A stretch of 26,526 nucleotides of DNA from JBQTHP01 sp052389755 (GTDB lineage Bacteria > Pseudomonadota > Gammaproteobacteria > Steroidobacterales > Steroidobacteraceae). Position numbers and translations under genes: made by a program. Numbering within the stretch: the stretch's first letter is position 1; the number at the start of each line of letters is the position of its first letter. The notes beneath the pieces are model-generated. The model was not told the DNA's origin, did no database searches, and saw only the letters and a list, made by a program, of their open reading frames with translations. Shown here piece by piece: positions 8,235 to 15,851 of the stretch. The stretch spans positions 1-26,526 of the forward strand of contig JBQTHP010000040.1 of assembly GCA_052389755.1 (NCBI GenBank), written 5' to 3'.

Positions 8235-9350
8235 TCAGTGCAGTGCGGTGATGGCTTCGACATACGGTGCGACCATTTTGTCCTCGTCGAAACGCTGGTC
8301 GACGAAGCGCGCGCATCTCTCACTCGCGGCCGCCCACGCGTTCGTATCGCGGGCGAGATGCGCGAGCGCAGCGCTCAGTGCCTCGGCGCTGTCCACCGGG
8401 CGTCCAAGTCCGTGGCGCCCGATGAGCGCCTCCGGATCCAGAAAGGCGACGACGGGTGTGCCGTGGGCCCACGCCTGCAGATACGTGTTTGGAAAACCCT
8501 CAACTTCCGACGTCCCCGCGAGCGCTCGCGCGCGCTCGTAGAAGCCCTTGACCTCGTGGTTCGGCACGAGGCCGTGAAACGTCACGTTCGGAAGGCGCGA
8601 CGCAGCGAGTCGTACGGTCTCGAAGTACTGCGTCGCCCCCGGCATCGATCCTCCGATCATGTGAAATCGCAGCTCGGGGAGCTTGCGCGCCGCCTCCAGC
8701 AGGAGCTCCGGCCGCTTCAACCGACGAAGGTTGCCGACCCAGAGCACGTCGATGTCGCGGTCGCGCCAGCCGCGTCTGCGCGCGGCAAGGTCGACGAGCG
8801 GCGCGACTACCCGACTCACCCGGCCGTAGTTGCGTAGCAGCGCTTGTTCCTGAAGCGCGGTCTGCGCCAGAACGAGATCCGCGCGCCTCAAGCCATATCG
8901 ATACAGCCACTTGTCGCGCCCGTACCGCACCAGCAACTCGTCAGGGTCGCAGTCCGAGTTGCTCGCCACCCGAAACACGAGCTTGCGCGCGTGACCCGCG
9001 GTGAACATCGCGGCCTCTCCGACCAGCATGCCCGCACAGCTCGTGTAGTAGATGTCCGCGTCAGCGCGCCGCAGCGCAGACCACACGCCCGTCCACCGCG
9101 GATGCGCGAAACGCAGTACCGGCGCGCCCGCATCGGGGCGGTAGGCCTTGTACGTTTTCACACCGTGCCAGGCGGCGCCGTCGCTCTGGCCGAGATCCGC
9201 CACGACCATCGAAACGCGGAAGCCCCGGCGCGCCAACGCCTTCGCGAGCAGCGTCTGTTGCAGCTCCGCGCCGCCGGCGTGCAAGCCCCTGTATTCGGGG
9301 GCGAGCAGCGGCAGGTTCGCCAGACCGACGAAGCAGACGTGTGGTGCCAT
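8235..9350 (-). CDS. Glycosyltransferase family 4, first gene of the minus-strand EPS operon
   Basis: A 371-residue GT-B enzyme. The N-terminus CFVGLANLPLLAPEYRGLHAGGAELQQTLLAKAL has the GT4 glycine loop, and the donor domain shows VLWVGNLRRLKRPELLLEAA, MIGGS and EVEGFPNTYLQAWAHGTPVV. In the last block the second glutamate of E-x7-E is glutamine; as I recall this EGFPNT-LQAW form occurs in a GT4 subgroup, so it may be natural variation. ATG 9350 is chosen: the open frame can extend to a TTG at 9371, but that codon lies inside the sigma-54-like promoter at 9367-9383. No good ribosome site is visible, and the predicted transcript leader is only a few bases. It heads a five-gene operon with 3-base gaps or 4-base overlaps. 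Confidence 0.88.
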   Translation of the reverse strand: MAPHVCFVGLANLPLLAPEYRGLHAGGAELQQTLLAKALARRGFRVSMVVADLGQSDGAAWHGVKTYKAYRPDAGAPVLRFAHPRWTGVWSALRRADADIYYTSCAGMLVGEAAMFTAGHARKLVFRVASNSDCDPDELLVRYGRDKWLYRYGLRRADLVLAQTALQEQALLRNYGRVSRVVAPLVDLAARRRGWRDRDIDVLWVGNLRRLKRPELLLEAARKLPELRFHMIGGSMPGATQYFETVRLAASRLPNVTFHGLVPNHEVKGFYERARALAGTSEVEGFPNTYLQAWAHGTPVVAFLDPEALIGRHGLGRPVDSAEALSAALAHLARDTNAWAAASERCARFVDQRFDEDKMVAPYVEAITALH

Positions 9351-9366
9351 GCGTGGCGCCGAGGTC

Positions 9367-9383
9367 AGCAACGTTCATGCCAA
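9367..9383 (-). promoter_or_regulatory. Candidate sigma-54 promoter for the minus-strand glycosyltransferase operon
   Basis: Read on the minus strand, TTGGCATGAACGTTGCT matches the sigma-54 consensus YTGGCACGRNNNTTGCW at 13 of 14 specified positions, with GG and GC ten bases apart. It is the best match in the window. The predicted start is near 9356, leaving only about six bases before the ATG at 9350, which would make the message nearly leaderless. Confidence 0.6.
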
Positions 9384-9396
9384 AGGTTTGAGCTCG

Positions 9397-9413
9397 CGGG
9401 AACGGCCTTTGCG
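9397..9413 (+). promoter_or_regulatory. Candidate sigma-54 promoter (distal) for the export operon
   Basis: CGGGAACGGCCTTTGCG has GG (9399-9400) and GC (9411-9412) ten bases apart and matches 11 of 14 specified consensus positions. The predicted start is near 9424, 75 bases before the epsE-like ATG. It is back to back with the minus-strand candidate, 13 bases away. Confidence 0.45.
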
Positions 9414-9437
9414 CGTACGACCCGAGCGACAGACCGG

Positions 9438-9454
9438 CGGGAACGTTGGTTGCT
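9438..9454 (+). promoter_or_regulatory. Candidate sigma-54 promoter (proximal) for the export operon
   Basis: CGGGAACGTTGGTTGCT has GG (9440-9441) and GC (9452-9453) ten bases apart and a perfect -12 half (TTGCT). It shares the 9-base string GCGGGAACG with the distal candidate, 41 bases upstream. The predicted start is near 9465, 34 bases before the ATG at 9499, which fits the ribosome site better than the distal one. Confidence 0.45.
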
Positions 9455-9486
9455 ATGGCCCAGCACCAGTCGAAGCATTGGCCCAC

Positions 9487-9492
9487 GGAGGG
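9487..9492 (+). promoter_or_regulatory. Ribosome binding site of the epsE-like gene
   Basis: GGAGGG ends six bases before ATG 9499. It is the strongest Shine-Dalgarno match noted in the window and decides this start over the upstream in-frame ATG at 9148, which lies in antisense to the glycosyltransferase gene. Confidence 0.75.
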
Positions 9493-9498
9493 ACCCGG

Positions 9499-10065
9499 AT
9501 GGTCGCCCGACCGCATCGCACCTTGATCGTGGTCATTCTCCTGCTCGCAGCCTGCGCCGCACGCGCGGTGCAGGCTCAGGATGCGGAGTACACCGTTAAA
9601 CCCGGCGACGTGCTCTCGATCGCCGTCTGGAAAGAGCCCGACCTGCAGGGCCCGGTGCTGGTGCGTCCCGATGGCTCATTCTCGTTTCCGCTGGCGGGCC
9701 AGATCGATGCGCGCGGCAAGACGGTGATGCAGCTTCAGCAGACGGTGACGGACCGGTTGAAGAAATTCATCTCGGATCCCGTCGTCACCGTGTCGGTGCA
9801 GGAGATCAGGGGTAACAAGGTCTACGTCATCGGCCAGGTGAACAAGCCGGGCGAATTCATCGTCAATCCGCGCGTGGACGTCATGCAGGCGCTCAGCATG
9901 GCCGGCGGCACGACCCCGTTCGCAGCGCTCGGCGAGATCACGATTCTGCGGCGCGAAGACAACGTCCAGCGCGCGCTGCCGTTTCGCTACACCGACGTGG
10001 TGCGCGGGCGCAATCTGGATCAGAACATCACGCTGCAGGCTGGCGATGTCGTCGTCGTGCCGTAG
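9499..10065 (+). CDS. epsE: Wza/EpsE-like polysaccharide export protein
   Basis: A 188-residue outer-membrane/periplasmic protein of the polysaccharide biosynthesis/export family. After a hydrophobic leader comes the Poly_export (PF02563) domain (YTVKPGDVLSIAVWKEPDLQG to VTVSVQE, about residues 31-106) and one SLBB repeat (NKVYVIGQVNKPGEF to the end). It lacks the extra repeats and C-terminal helix of full-length Wza, as short EpsE proteins of XrtA-type clusters do. The leader contains LAAC, a possible lipobox (Cys at about residue 19), and also AQA-QD, a possible signal peptidase I site, so lipidation is uncertain. First gene of the export operon; its last 20 bases overlap the next gene. The symbol follows XrtA-cluster naming and is tentative. 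Confidence 0.85.
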   Translation: MVARPHRTLIVVILLLAACAARAVQAQDAEYTVKPGDVLSIAVWKEPDLQGPVLVRPDGSFSFPLAGQIDARGKTVMQLQQTVTDRLKKFISDPVVTVSVQEIRGNKVYVIGQVNKPGEFIVNPRVDVMQALSMAGGTTPFAALGEITILRREDNVQRALPFRYTDVVRGRNLDQNITLQAGDVVVVP

Positions 10066-11284
10066 GCGGGCGCTCGGGATCGCGGGCGGTCTCGCGCTGG
10101 CGGCGACGCAGGCCTGGGGCGCCGGCTGGGACTTCCAGCCGCGCCTCGAACTGCGCGCGATACACGACGACAACTATCGCCTGACCGACGTGCCGGGCGC
10201 CGAGATCGAGGTGACCGGCGCGTTCCTCGACGCGGAGCTCGCGCTGCGCTCGGAGAACCCGCGCGGGCTCATCGAACTGCTGCCGCGAGTGCGTTCGAGC
10301 GTCTTTCCGGACGAGGGCAGCGAGGAATCCACCGACTGGTTCGTCGGTTTCGGATGGCAGAATCGCACGCCGCGACTCGAGACGCGCATTGAGGCGGACT
10401 ACGCGGACGAGAGCGTCGTGACCTCGGAGCTTCTGCCCGCGGATTTTCCAGACGTCGATCTGGGCGACATCGTCGGGGGCGACAGCGGCCGCGTGAGCGT
10501 GCGCAACCGCCGCAGTCTGATCAGTGTGCAGCCATCGCTCGCGTGGCGCTGGTCGCCGACCCGGCGACTCGAGGCGGGCTTGAACTATATCGACGCCTCG
10601 TACGATCAGAGCCTCGTCGAGCAGACGGGGTTCACGGATCTCATCGCGAGTGCCGGTATCGCCGTCGACGTCACGCAACGCGATTCCCTCGCGGGACGCC
10701 TGCGCGCCGGGACGTACGAACCGGAGGGTGCGCGTGCGGACACCGAGCGCGCCGGAATCGAAGGGGAGTGGATGCGACGCTGGTCTCCGACGATGCGAAT
10801 GTATGTCCGCGCCGGCATCGACACCGCCGAGACCGACGTGCAGATGCTGGACGCGCAGCGGCAGCCGGTCGGTGTCTCGGTGTCCGAGACGGCTTTCGTC
10901 GGCGGTGTGGGCGCGGCGTGGACCTACGAGGTGACCGAGCTCGTGCTGGACGCTGTGCGCAGCGTTTCGCCGAGCTCCGCCGGCGTCGTCGTCGAGCGAG
11001 ACGAGGTTCGATTCCGGGTGCGGCGTGACCTTAAGCCGCGGCTCGCGGCGTTCGCAAATCTGCGCGGCATCCGCACCGTTGGAGCGGTCGAGGAAGTGGC
11101 CGCGGTGCGCGACCGCGACTATCTCACCGCTCGGGTCGGTTTCGAGTGGCGCATGAATCGGCCGACGCGGGTGCTCGGCGCGTACGACTACACCTGGCAG
11201 GAGTTCGAAGGCGAGCTCTCCGACGCCACTTCGAACGCTGTCAGTATTTCCTTCGTGTATGAACCGCGCCGCCGCGGCGATTGA
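10046..11284 (+). CDS. EpsL-like outer-membrane beta-barrel protein
   Basis: A 412-residue exported protein. The signal peptide is about residues 1-25 (arginine-rich start, GIAGGLALAATQAWGA). The rest is a series of alternating short amphipathic strands with many charged and aromatic ends (e.g. RLELRAIHDDNYRLT, AYDYTWQEFEGELS) and a C-terminal aromatic strand SISFVYEP, typical of an outer-membrane barrel. EpsL-type or 'PEP-CTERM-associated' outer-membrane barrels occupy this position, between the export protein and the chain-length protein, and are thought to help polymer cross the outer membrane. The start ATG 10046 lies inside the end of the epsE-like gene, implying translational coupling. 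The stop TGA shares its last base with the next ATG. Specific family is inferred mostly from shape and context. Confidence 0.75.
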   Translation: MSSSCRRRALGIAGGLALAATQAWGAGWDFQPRLELRAIHDDNYRLTDVPGAEIEVTGAFLDAELALRSENPRGLIELLPRVRSSVFPDEGSEESTDWFVGFGWQNRTPRLETRIEADYADESVVTSELLPADFPDVDLGDIVGGDSGRVSVRNRRSLISVQPSLAWRWSPTRRLEAGLNYIDASYDQSLVEQTGFTDLIASAGIAVDVTQRDSLAGRLRAGTYEPEGARADTERAGIEGEWMRRWSPTMRMYVRAGIDTAETDVQMLDAQRQPVGVSVSETAFVGGVGAAWTYEVTELVLDAVRSVSPSSAGVVVERDEVRFRVRRDLKPRLAAFANLRGIRTVGAVEEVAAVRDRDYLTARVGFEWRMNRPTRVLGAYDYTWQEFEGELSDATSNAVSISFVYEPRRRGD

Positions 11285-12963
11285 TGCCGATGTCCGAACA
11301 AGTCACCGACTCACAGACCGCCGCATCGCTTCCCGACTATCTCGCCGCGATCAAGCGCCGCCGCACGCTGCTCGCGGTGATCGCGGTGCCGATCGTCGTC
11401 ATCGCAACGTGTCTCGCCGTCGGCCTGCCGGACGGATACGTGTCGACCGCCCTGGTCGAGTTCGTCGAAGCGAATGTTCCGACGCAGATGCCGTCGCCGG
11501 CGCGATCGGGCGGCGAGAAGAGTTTCGCGGATCAATATGTCGCGAGCCTCGCGGATGCGGTGCTGCGCGCAAGGAACCTCGAGCAGATGCTCGAGGAGGT
11601 GAAAGGTCTGCCGCACGCGGACGAGGCCGATTCCGCGGAGGCCGTGGCCTCGATCAAGCGCCATGCGAGAGTGCAGACGGTGCGCGTGTCGGTGCTCGAT
11701 CCCGATTCCGGTCGCGATCGCGAAGTCGTATCCGCATTCAGCGTGACGTTCGAGAGTCGCGATCCACGCATCGCCCATGAAGGAGCGAAGTGGCTGACGA
11801 ACGCGATACTCGAGGCGAGCCGCGGCAATCTTCAGGATCGCGCCCGTGTCGCAGGCAGCTTCTACGCCGCCGAGGCCGAGCGGTTTCGCAAACAGATCGG
11901 CGGGCTCGAAGAGCGCCTGGCGGAATTCAAGGCGAAGAACTTCGGCCAGCTCCCCGAGCTCACGGGCGTGAACATGAGCGTGATGGACCGCACCGAGCGC
12001 GATCTCGAGAACATCGAGCTGCAGATGCGCACGCTGCGGCAGGACCGGATCTTCCTCGCGCAGCAGCTCGGGCAGGCCGAGAACGCCGGCCCGGATGCGA
12101 GCTCCCTGCGGCAGCTCGAGGCCGAGTACACCCAGAAGCAGACGATCTACGATGCGAACCATCCCGACGTCGTCTCGCTGCGCCGGAGGATCGAAGCTCT
12201 GCGCAGCGGCGGGCAGGCCATGGGCGGAGCCAGCCTGCGCGGCCAGCTGAACGCGCAACGCTCGATTCTGCGGGAGACGCGTCAGCGCTACAGCGAGGAT
12301 CACCCGGACGTGAAGCGCATCATCCGGCAGATCGAGTCGCTCCAGGCCCGCATCGCGGCGGGGGAGACGACCGATACCACGATGAGCATGAATCCGGCGG
12401 CGATTCAGCTTCGCACGCAGGTCAATGCGATCGACACGCAGCTGTCGAGCCTGCAGATGCGAAGTGTCCAGCTTCGGGCCAAGCTCGAGCAGATCGAGCA
12501 CCGCGTCGAGTCAACCCCGCTCGTCGAGCGCGAGTATCAGACCCTGACCCGCGATCTGGACCTCGCTCGCGCCAAGTATGACGAGCTGCTGAAGAATCAG
12601 ATGAGCGCGGAAGTGATGACGGCGGCCATTGCCGGCGGCGGCTCGGACGAACTGCGCCTCGTGCAATCTCCGGGGCTGCCGACCGAACCGACCAGACCCG
12701 CGCGGATCGCGATCTTCGCCGTGGGCATCATCCTTGCGCTCATCGCCGCACTGACGGCGGCGATCATCGCGGAGAGCATCGATCAGAACGTTCGCGGCAG
12801 CCGGGACGTACGAAATCTCCTCGCTATGGCCCCGCTTGCCGTCATACCGGAGATCCACGACGCCGCCGCGGTGCGGCGTCTGCGGGTGCAGGTTGCCACG
12901 CTCGCCGGTGGCGCAATGGTGGGCGGAATCCTGCTGCTCGTGGCGGTCCGAACCTGGGTGTGA
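11284..12963 (+). CDS. Wzz/GNVR-type polysaccharide chain-length determinant
   Basis: A 559-residue inner-membrane polysaccharide co-polymerase that sets EPS chain length with the neighbouring kinase. A Wzz domain begins with SLPDYLAAIKRRRTLLAVIAVPIVVIATCLAVGL (first membrane helix about 28-47). A long periplasmic coiled-coil region (about 190-440) follows, then a GNVR-like segment (TPLVEREYQTLTRDLDLARAKYDELL) and a second helix (about 474-496). A third hydrophobic stretch at about 537-556 ends the protein, so the C-terminus may be periplasmic. No kinase domain is attached; it is the next gene. Two related segments containing HPDV-x6-I-ESL-type sequence lie in tandem in the coiled coil. The start ATG 11284 overlaps the upstream stop by one base (TGATG); an in-frame TTG at 11281 is less likely. 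Confidence 0.9.
   Translation: MPMSEQVTDSQTAASLPDYLAAIKRRRTLLAVIAVPIVVIATCLAVGLPDGYVSTALVEFVEANVPTQMPSPARSGGEKSFADQYVASLADAVLRARNLEQMLEEVKGLPHADEADSAEAVASIKRHARVQTVRVSVLDPDSGRDREVVSAFSVTFESRDPRIAHEGAKWLTNAILEASRGNLQDRARVAGSFYAAEAERFRKQIGGLEERLAEFKAKNFGQLPELTGVNMSVMDRTERDLENIELQMRTLRQDRIFLAQQLGQAENAGPDASSLRQLEAEYTQKQTIYDANHPDVVSLRRRIEALRSGGQAMGGASLRGQLNAQRSILRETRQRYSEDHPDVKRIIRQIESLQARIAAGETTDTTMSMNPAAIQLRTQVNAIDTQLSSLQMRSVQLRAKLEQIEHRVESTPLVEREYQTLTRDLDLARAKYDELLKNQMSAEVMTAAIAGGGSDELRLVQSPGLPTEPTRPARIAIFAVGIILALIAALTAAIIAESIDQNVRGSRDVRNLLAMAPLAVIPEIHDAAAVRRLRVQVATLAGGAMVGGILLLVAVRTWV
12103..12357 (+). repeat. Tandem internal repeat within the chain-length protein
   Basis: Two protein segments align: SLRQLEAEY...YDANHPDVVSLRRRIEAL and SLRGQLNAQ...YSEDHPDVKRIIRQIESL, separated by a short GGQAMGGA-type linker. 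They appear to be a duplicated coiled-coil unit that lengthens the periplasmic stalk. DNA identity between the copies is low by eye, so the duplication is old. Confidence 0.55.
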
Positions 12964-12966
12964 GCA

Positions 12967-13782
12967 ATGAGCCTGATCGAAGAAGCCATCCGTAAAGCCA
13001 CGTTCGAGCGTACGGCTGGCCGCGGGAACCTGGCGCGGCAGCCGCGCGTCGCTCGCGCGGTGCCGAATCCCGCCATCGCAGAGGCGTCAGCGCGGCAGTT
13101 TGCGCTCGCGCCGCCCGACCCCGAGGCGATGGAACGCCACCACGTGCTGCTCGGGCTTTCCGACGTGGCCGTGTCCCGCGCCTACAAGATCCTGCGTACG
13201 CGAGTGCTGCAGCGCATGCGTGCGAAGGGCTGGAACTCCATCGGCATCACCGGCACCGCCGCAGGCGAGGGCAAGAGCCTGACCGCGCTCAACCTCGCGC
13301 TCGCTCTCGCGCAGGACGTGAACACCTGGGTGTTCCTCGTCGATCTCGATCTGCAGCGCCCGCAGATCGGCTCATACCTCGGCATGCGCTACGAGCGCGG
13401 CCTCACGGACTATCTCACCGGGCACGCAGAGATCGATCAGATCATCTACGACACGGGCGTGAAGCGGCTCGCGGTGATCCCGAACGCGCACCCGGTCGAG
13501 CAATCCTCGGAGTACATCTCCGCGCCGCGCATGACGGAGCTGATGGCCGCTCTCGATGCCGAGACGCCGCGCCGCATCGTCGTCTACGACATGCCGCCGC
13601 TGCTGGTGTCGGACGACGTCCTCGCCTTCGCACCGCGCCTGGACAGCCTGCTGCTGGTTGTCTCCCAGGGCCAGACCGCGCGACGGACGCTGGCGAACGC
13701 GCGGGAGATCCTGTCGGAGATGAATCTCATCGGAGTAGTGCTGAATCGCTCCACGGAGCGGAACGATAGTCCGTACTACTAG
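12967..13782 (+). CDS. Bacterial tyrosine kinase (CpsD/CapB-like, XrtA-cluster type)
   Basis: A 271-residue cytoplasmic BY-kinase that phosphorylates itself on tyrosine and works with the preceding Wzz-type protein to control polymer length. It starts MSLIEEAIRKA, the N-terminal motif I associate with XrtA-linked tyrosine kinases. Walker A is GTAAGEGKS (96-104), Walker A' is FLVDLDLQRP (123-132) and Walker B is VVYDMPP (205-211). The second aspartate-alanine of the usual VDADLRRP is replaced by leucine-aspartate (VDLDLQRP), a conservative change. The C-terminal tyrosine cluster is very short (only the last two residues, YY). ATG 12967 follows the upstream stop by three bases. Last gene of the plus-strand operon; the convergent gene ends 12 bases away. 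Confidence 0.88.
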   Translation: MSLIEEAIRKATFERTAGRGNLARQPRVARAVPNPAIAEASARQFALAPPDPEAMERHHVLLGLSDVAVSRAYKILRTRVLQRMRAKGWNSIGITGTAAGEGKSLTALNLALALAQDVNTWVFLVDLDLQRPQIGSYLGMRYERGLTDYLTGHAEIDQIIYDTGVKRLAVIPNAHPVEQSSEYISAPRMTELMAALDAETPRRIVVYDMPPLLVSDDVLAFAPRLDSLLLVVSQGQTARRTLANAREILSEMNLIGVVLNRSTERNDSPYY

Positions 13783-13794
13783 CCAGCGTGTCCG

Positions 13795-14850
13795 TCACCG
13801 CTCTTCTCCGGCCGGAAGGCGGAGGGCGGAAGGCGGAGGGCCAATCAATGGGCGCTCCGCGGGGGTATCGTCCGATTCCTCACGCGCCGCCGCGGGAAAG
13901 CGGATGACTTCGTCGATCTGGTAGTCCTTGATGTCGCGGGCGTGCGTAAAGATGATGAGCTCGCCCAGAAGGCCGATCGCAAAGAGCTGCAGGCCGAGCA
14001 CGACGAGCAGCGACGAGAGAAGAAGAGCGGGTCGGTCGGCGAGCGGCTGATCGAAGGCGAGGCGCTCGATCACGAGCCACGCGATGAGCAGCGCGCCGAC
14101 GGCGAAGGTGGCGACGCCGACCATGCCGAAGAAGCGCAGCGGCTTCTTCGTGAACCGCACGAGGAAGAACACGGTGAAGATGTCGAGCGCGCGGCGGACG
14201 TACTCGCGCGGTCGGTACGCGCCGTCGAAGCGGTCGCGGCGCGACTGACGCACGTCGACTTCGGCGACCCGAAAGCCCTGGCGATCGGCGAGGACGGGCA
14301 GGAAGCGGTGCTGGTCGGCGTAGAGGGCGATCTCCTCGAGCACGCGTCGCTTCATCGCGCGCGCGCCGCAGCCGAGGTCATGGAAGCGCTGCCCGGTGAC
14401 GGCCGCGATGAGACCGTGGAACGCAGCGCGCCGCATCGCTTCGAACCGGTTGCCGCGGCGCGGCCATCGCCGCGCGATCGCGAGATCGGCCGTATCGAGA
14501 GCACGCACGAGCTTGCCGATCTCCGTGCCCTCGATCTGATGGTACGCAGGCAGCGTCAGGATCATCGCGCCGGATGCGCGCTGAAAACCCGCCATGAGCG
14601 CTGTGGCTTCCCCGAAGTGCTTGGTGAGACTGATGACGACGACGTTGTCGTCGCGCGCCAGCAACCGCTGCAATGAGGCGGCGGCCGCGGGATTGGGGCC
14701 ATCGAGCACGAAGATGCACTCGTACGGACGGCCGAGAGCTGCGAGCCCGGCCCGGTATTCGGAATACAGTGCGGCCACATCCGCGTGGCGCTTCCCGACC
14801 GGAACGATTACGGAGAAGGCCGGGGCAGAGTGTTCGCGCGTCGTCCTCAT
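13795..14850 (-). CDS. GT2-like protein with degenerate active site and C-terminal membrane helices
   Basis: A 351-residue protein with a GT2 (DPM1/GtrB-like) fold, FSVIVPVGKRHADVAALY to about residue 230, followed by two C-terminal hydrophobic segments (FFGMVGVATFAVGALLIAWLVI and LLLSSLLVVLGLQLFAIGLLGELI). The neighbouring GT2 has DDGS and DGDLQ; here the matching places read LDGPNP and TLPAYHQIEG, so the metal/nucleotide aspartates are missing. It may be a non-catalytic partner or a divergent subfamily. Start ATG 14850 overlaps the upstream stop by ATGA; an open frame to 14967 is an extension through that gene. The last dozen residues (PSALRLPAGEER) are encoded by a heptamer repeat array, suggesting the 3' end was extended by that element. 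Last gene of its operon. Confidence 0.8.
   Translation of the reverse strand: MRTTREHSAPAFSVIVPVGKRHADVAALYSEYRAGLAALGRPYECIFVLDGPNPAAAASLQRLLARDDNVVVISLTKHFGEATALMAGFQRASGAMILTLPAYHQIEGTEIGKLVRALDTADLAIARRWPRRGNRFEAMRRAAFHGLIAAVTGQRFHDLGCGARAMKRRVLEEIALYADQHRFLPVLADRQGFRVAEVDVRQSRRDRFDGAYRPREYVRRALDIFTVFFLVRFTKKPLRFFGMVGVATFAVGALLIAWLVIERLAFDQPLADRPALLLSSLLVVLGLQLFAIGLLGELIIFTHARDIKDYQIDEVIRFPAAAREESDDTPAERPLIGPPPSALRLPAGEER
13804..13838. repeat. Heptamer repeat array A with CCGGCCGG core
   Basis: The core TTCTCCGGCCGGAAG (13804-13818) leads into four heptamers, GCCGGAA, GGCGGAG, GGCGGAA and GGCGGAG (13811-13838), plus part of a fifth. It forms the 3' end of the GT2-like coding sequence, next to the stop at 13795-13797. 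Copies with the same core occur near 20861 and 23763. Confidence 0.7.
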
Positions 14851-15818
14851 GGTTCGTCCGCCTCGGAGGCGGCGGGGCGCGCCGGAAGATGCTGCGTCAG
14901 TCCGGAGAACTCGTGCTCGCGAAGATTGCCGAGCTTGTAGACGAGCTCGCCCAACGCACCGCCGCACAGCATGATCATCGCGGAGCTGAGGAAGATGACC
15001 CCGGAACCGGCCAGCGGCATCAGCGAGGTCGAAGTTCCGCTCACGCCGGCGAACACAGTCCAGCCGAATGCCGCAGCGGCCGCGAGGAGCAGGGGCGTCG
15101 ACAGCAGCGCGAACCAGAGCATCGGTCTCGCGGTAAACGAGGCGACTGTCTTGATCACGAGCAGGTCGAGCAGCACTTTGTAGATGCGCGAGAGGCCGTA
15201 TTTCGATTCTCCGAACTTGCGCGCGTGGTGCGTGACCTTGATCTCGGCAATTTTCGGTCCGGCGATCGACGCCATCGCCGGAATGAAACGGTGCATCTCG
15301 GAATAGAGCGGGATCTTCTTGATGAGTGATGCGCGATACGCCTTCAGTGAGCAGCCGTTGTCCTTGATCGGCACGCCCGTCGCCCTGGCGATCAGGCGAT
15401 TGGCGATGCGCGAGGGGATCCTGCGGGAGATGAGCTTGTCCTGCCGGTCGTGGCGCCAGCCGACGGCAATGTCGTAACCTTCGTCGATCTTGGCGAGAAG
15501 TTCGGCGATATCGGCGGGATCGTTCTGCAAGTCGCCATCCATGGTAACGATGACTTCACCCCGTGCCTGCTCGATGCCGGCCGCCATGGCGGGCGTCTGG
15601 CCATAGTTGCGGCGGAACCGCACCAGGCAGACGTGCGGGTCGCGCTTCGCGATCTCGACGGCGATGGCCGCCGTGGCATCGCGGCTGCCGTCATCGACGA
15701 ACACGATCTCGTAGGCAATCCCGAGGGGCTCGACGGCGCCTGTGATCGCCTCGTGGAGCGGGGGCAGGCTCTCTTCCTCGTTGTATAGCGGAACGACGAT
15801 GGACAGCTCGGGATGCAT
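14847..15818 (-). CDS. GT2 glycosyltransferase (GtrB/ArnC-like, polyprenyl-phosphate type)
   Basis: A 323-residue inner-membrane glycosyltransferase. The GT-A domain has LSIVVPLYNEEESL, IVFVDDGSRD and VTMDGDLQNDP (the DxD metal site) plus a later KDNGCSLKAYR block. Two C-terminal membrane helices (about 225-250 and 260-285) follow. Such enzymes usually move a sugar onto undecaprenyl phosphate on the cytoplasmic side. The open frame reaches a TTG at 15836, but ATG 15818 puts MHPELSIVVPLYNEE at the normal family start, so it is preferred. It is coupled to the degenerate GT2 gene by an ATGA overlap, as if the two proteins act as a pair. Confidence 0.9.
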   Translation of the reverse strand: MHPELSIVVPLYNEEESLPPLHEAITGAVEPLGIAYEIVFVDDGSRDATAAIAVEIAKRDPHVCLVRFRRNYGQTPAMAAGIEQARGEVIVTMDGDLQNDPADIAELLAKIDEGYDIAVGWRHDRQDKLISRRIPSRIANRLIARATGVPIKDNGCSLKAYRASLIKKIPLYSEMHRFIPAMASIAGPKIAEIKVTHHARKFGESKYGLSRIYKVLLDLLVIKTVASFTARPMLWFALLSTPLLLAAAAAFGWTVFAGVSGTSTSLMPLAGSGVIFLSSAMIMLCGGALGELVYKLGNLREHEFSGLTQHLPARPAASEADEP

Positions 15819-15851
15819 GGGAACGCCTGCGCGCAAGGATCGTGCCGCCGT

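Noticed and set aside
9397..9454. Ordinary sigma-70 promoter for the export operon
   Set aside because: I see no convincing TTGACA/TATAAT pair at 16-18 bases in this GC-rich gap, while GG-N10-GC pairs are present. A weak sigma-70 promoter cannot be excluded by eye.
13783..13794. Terminator between the tyrosine kinase and GT2-like genes
   Set aside because: Only 12 bases separate the convergent stops. The repeat array beside them is direct, not an inverted repeat with a T-run.
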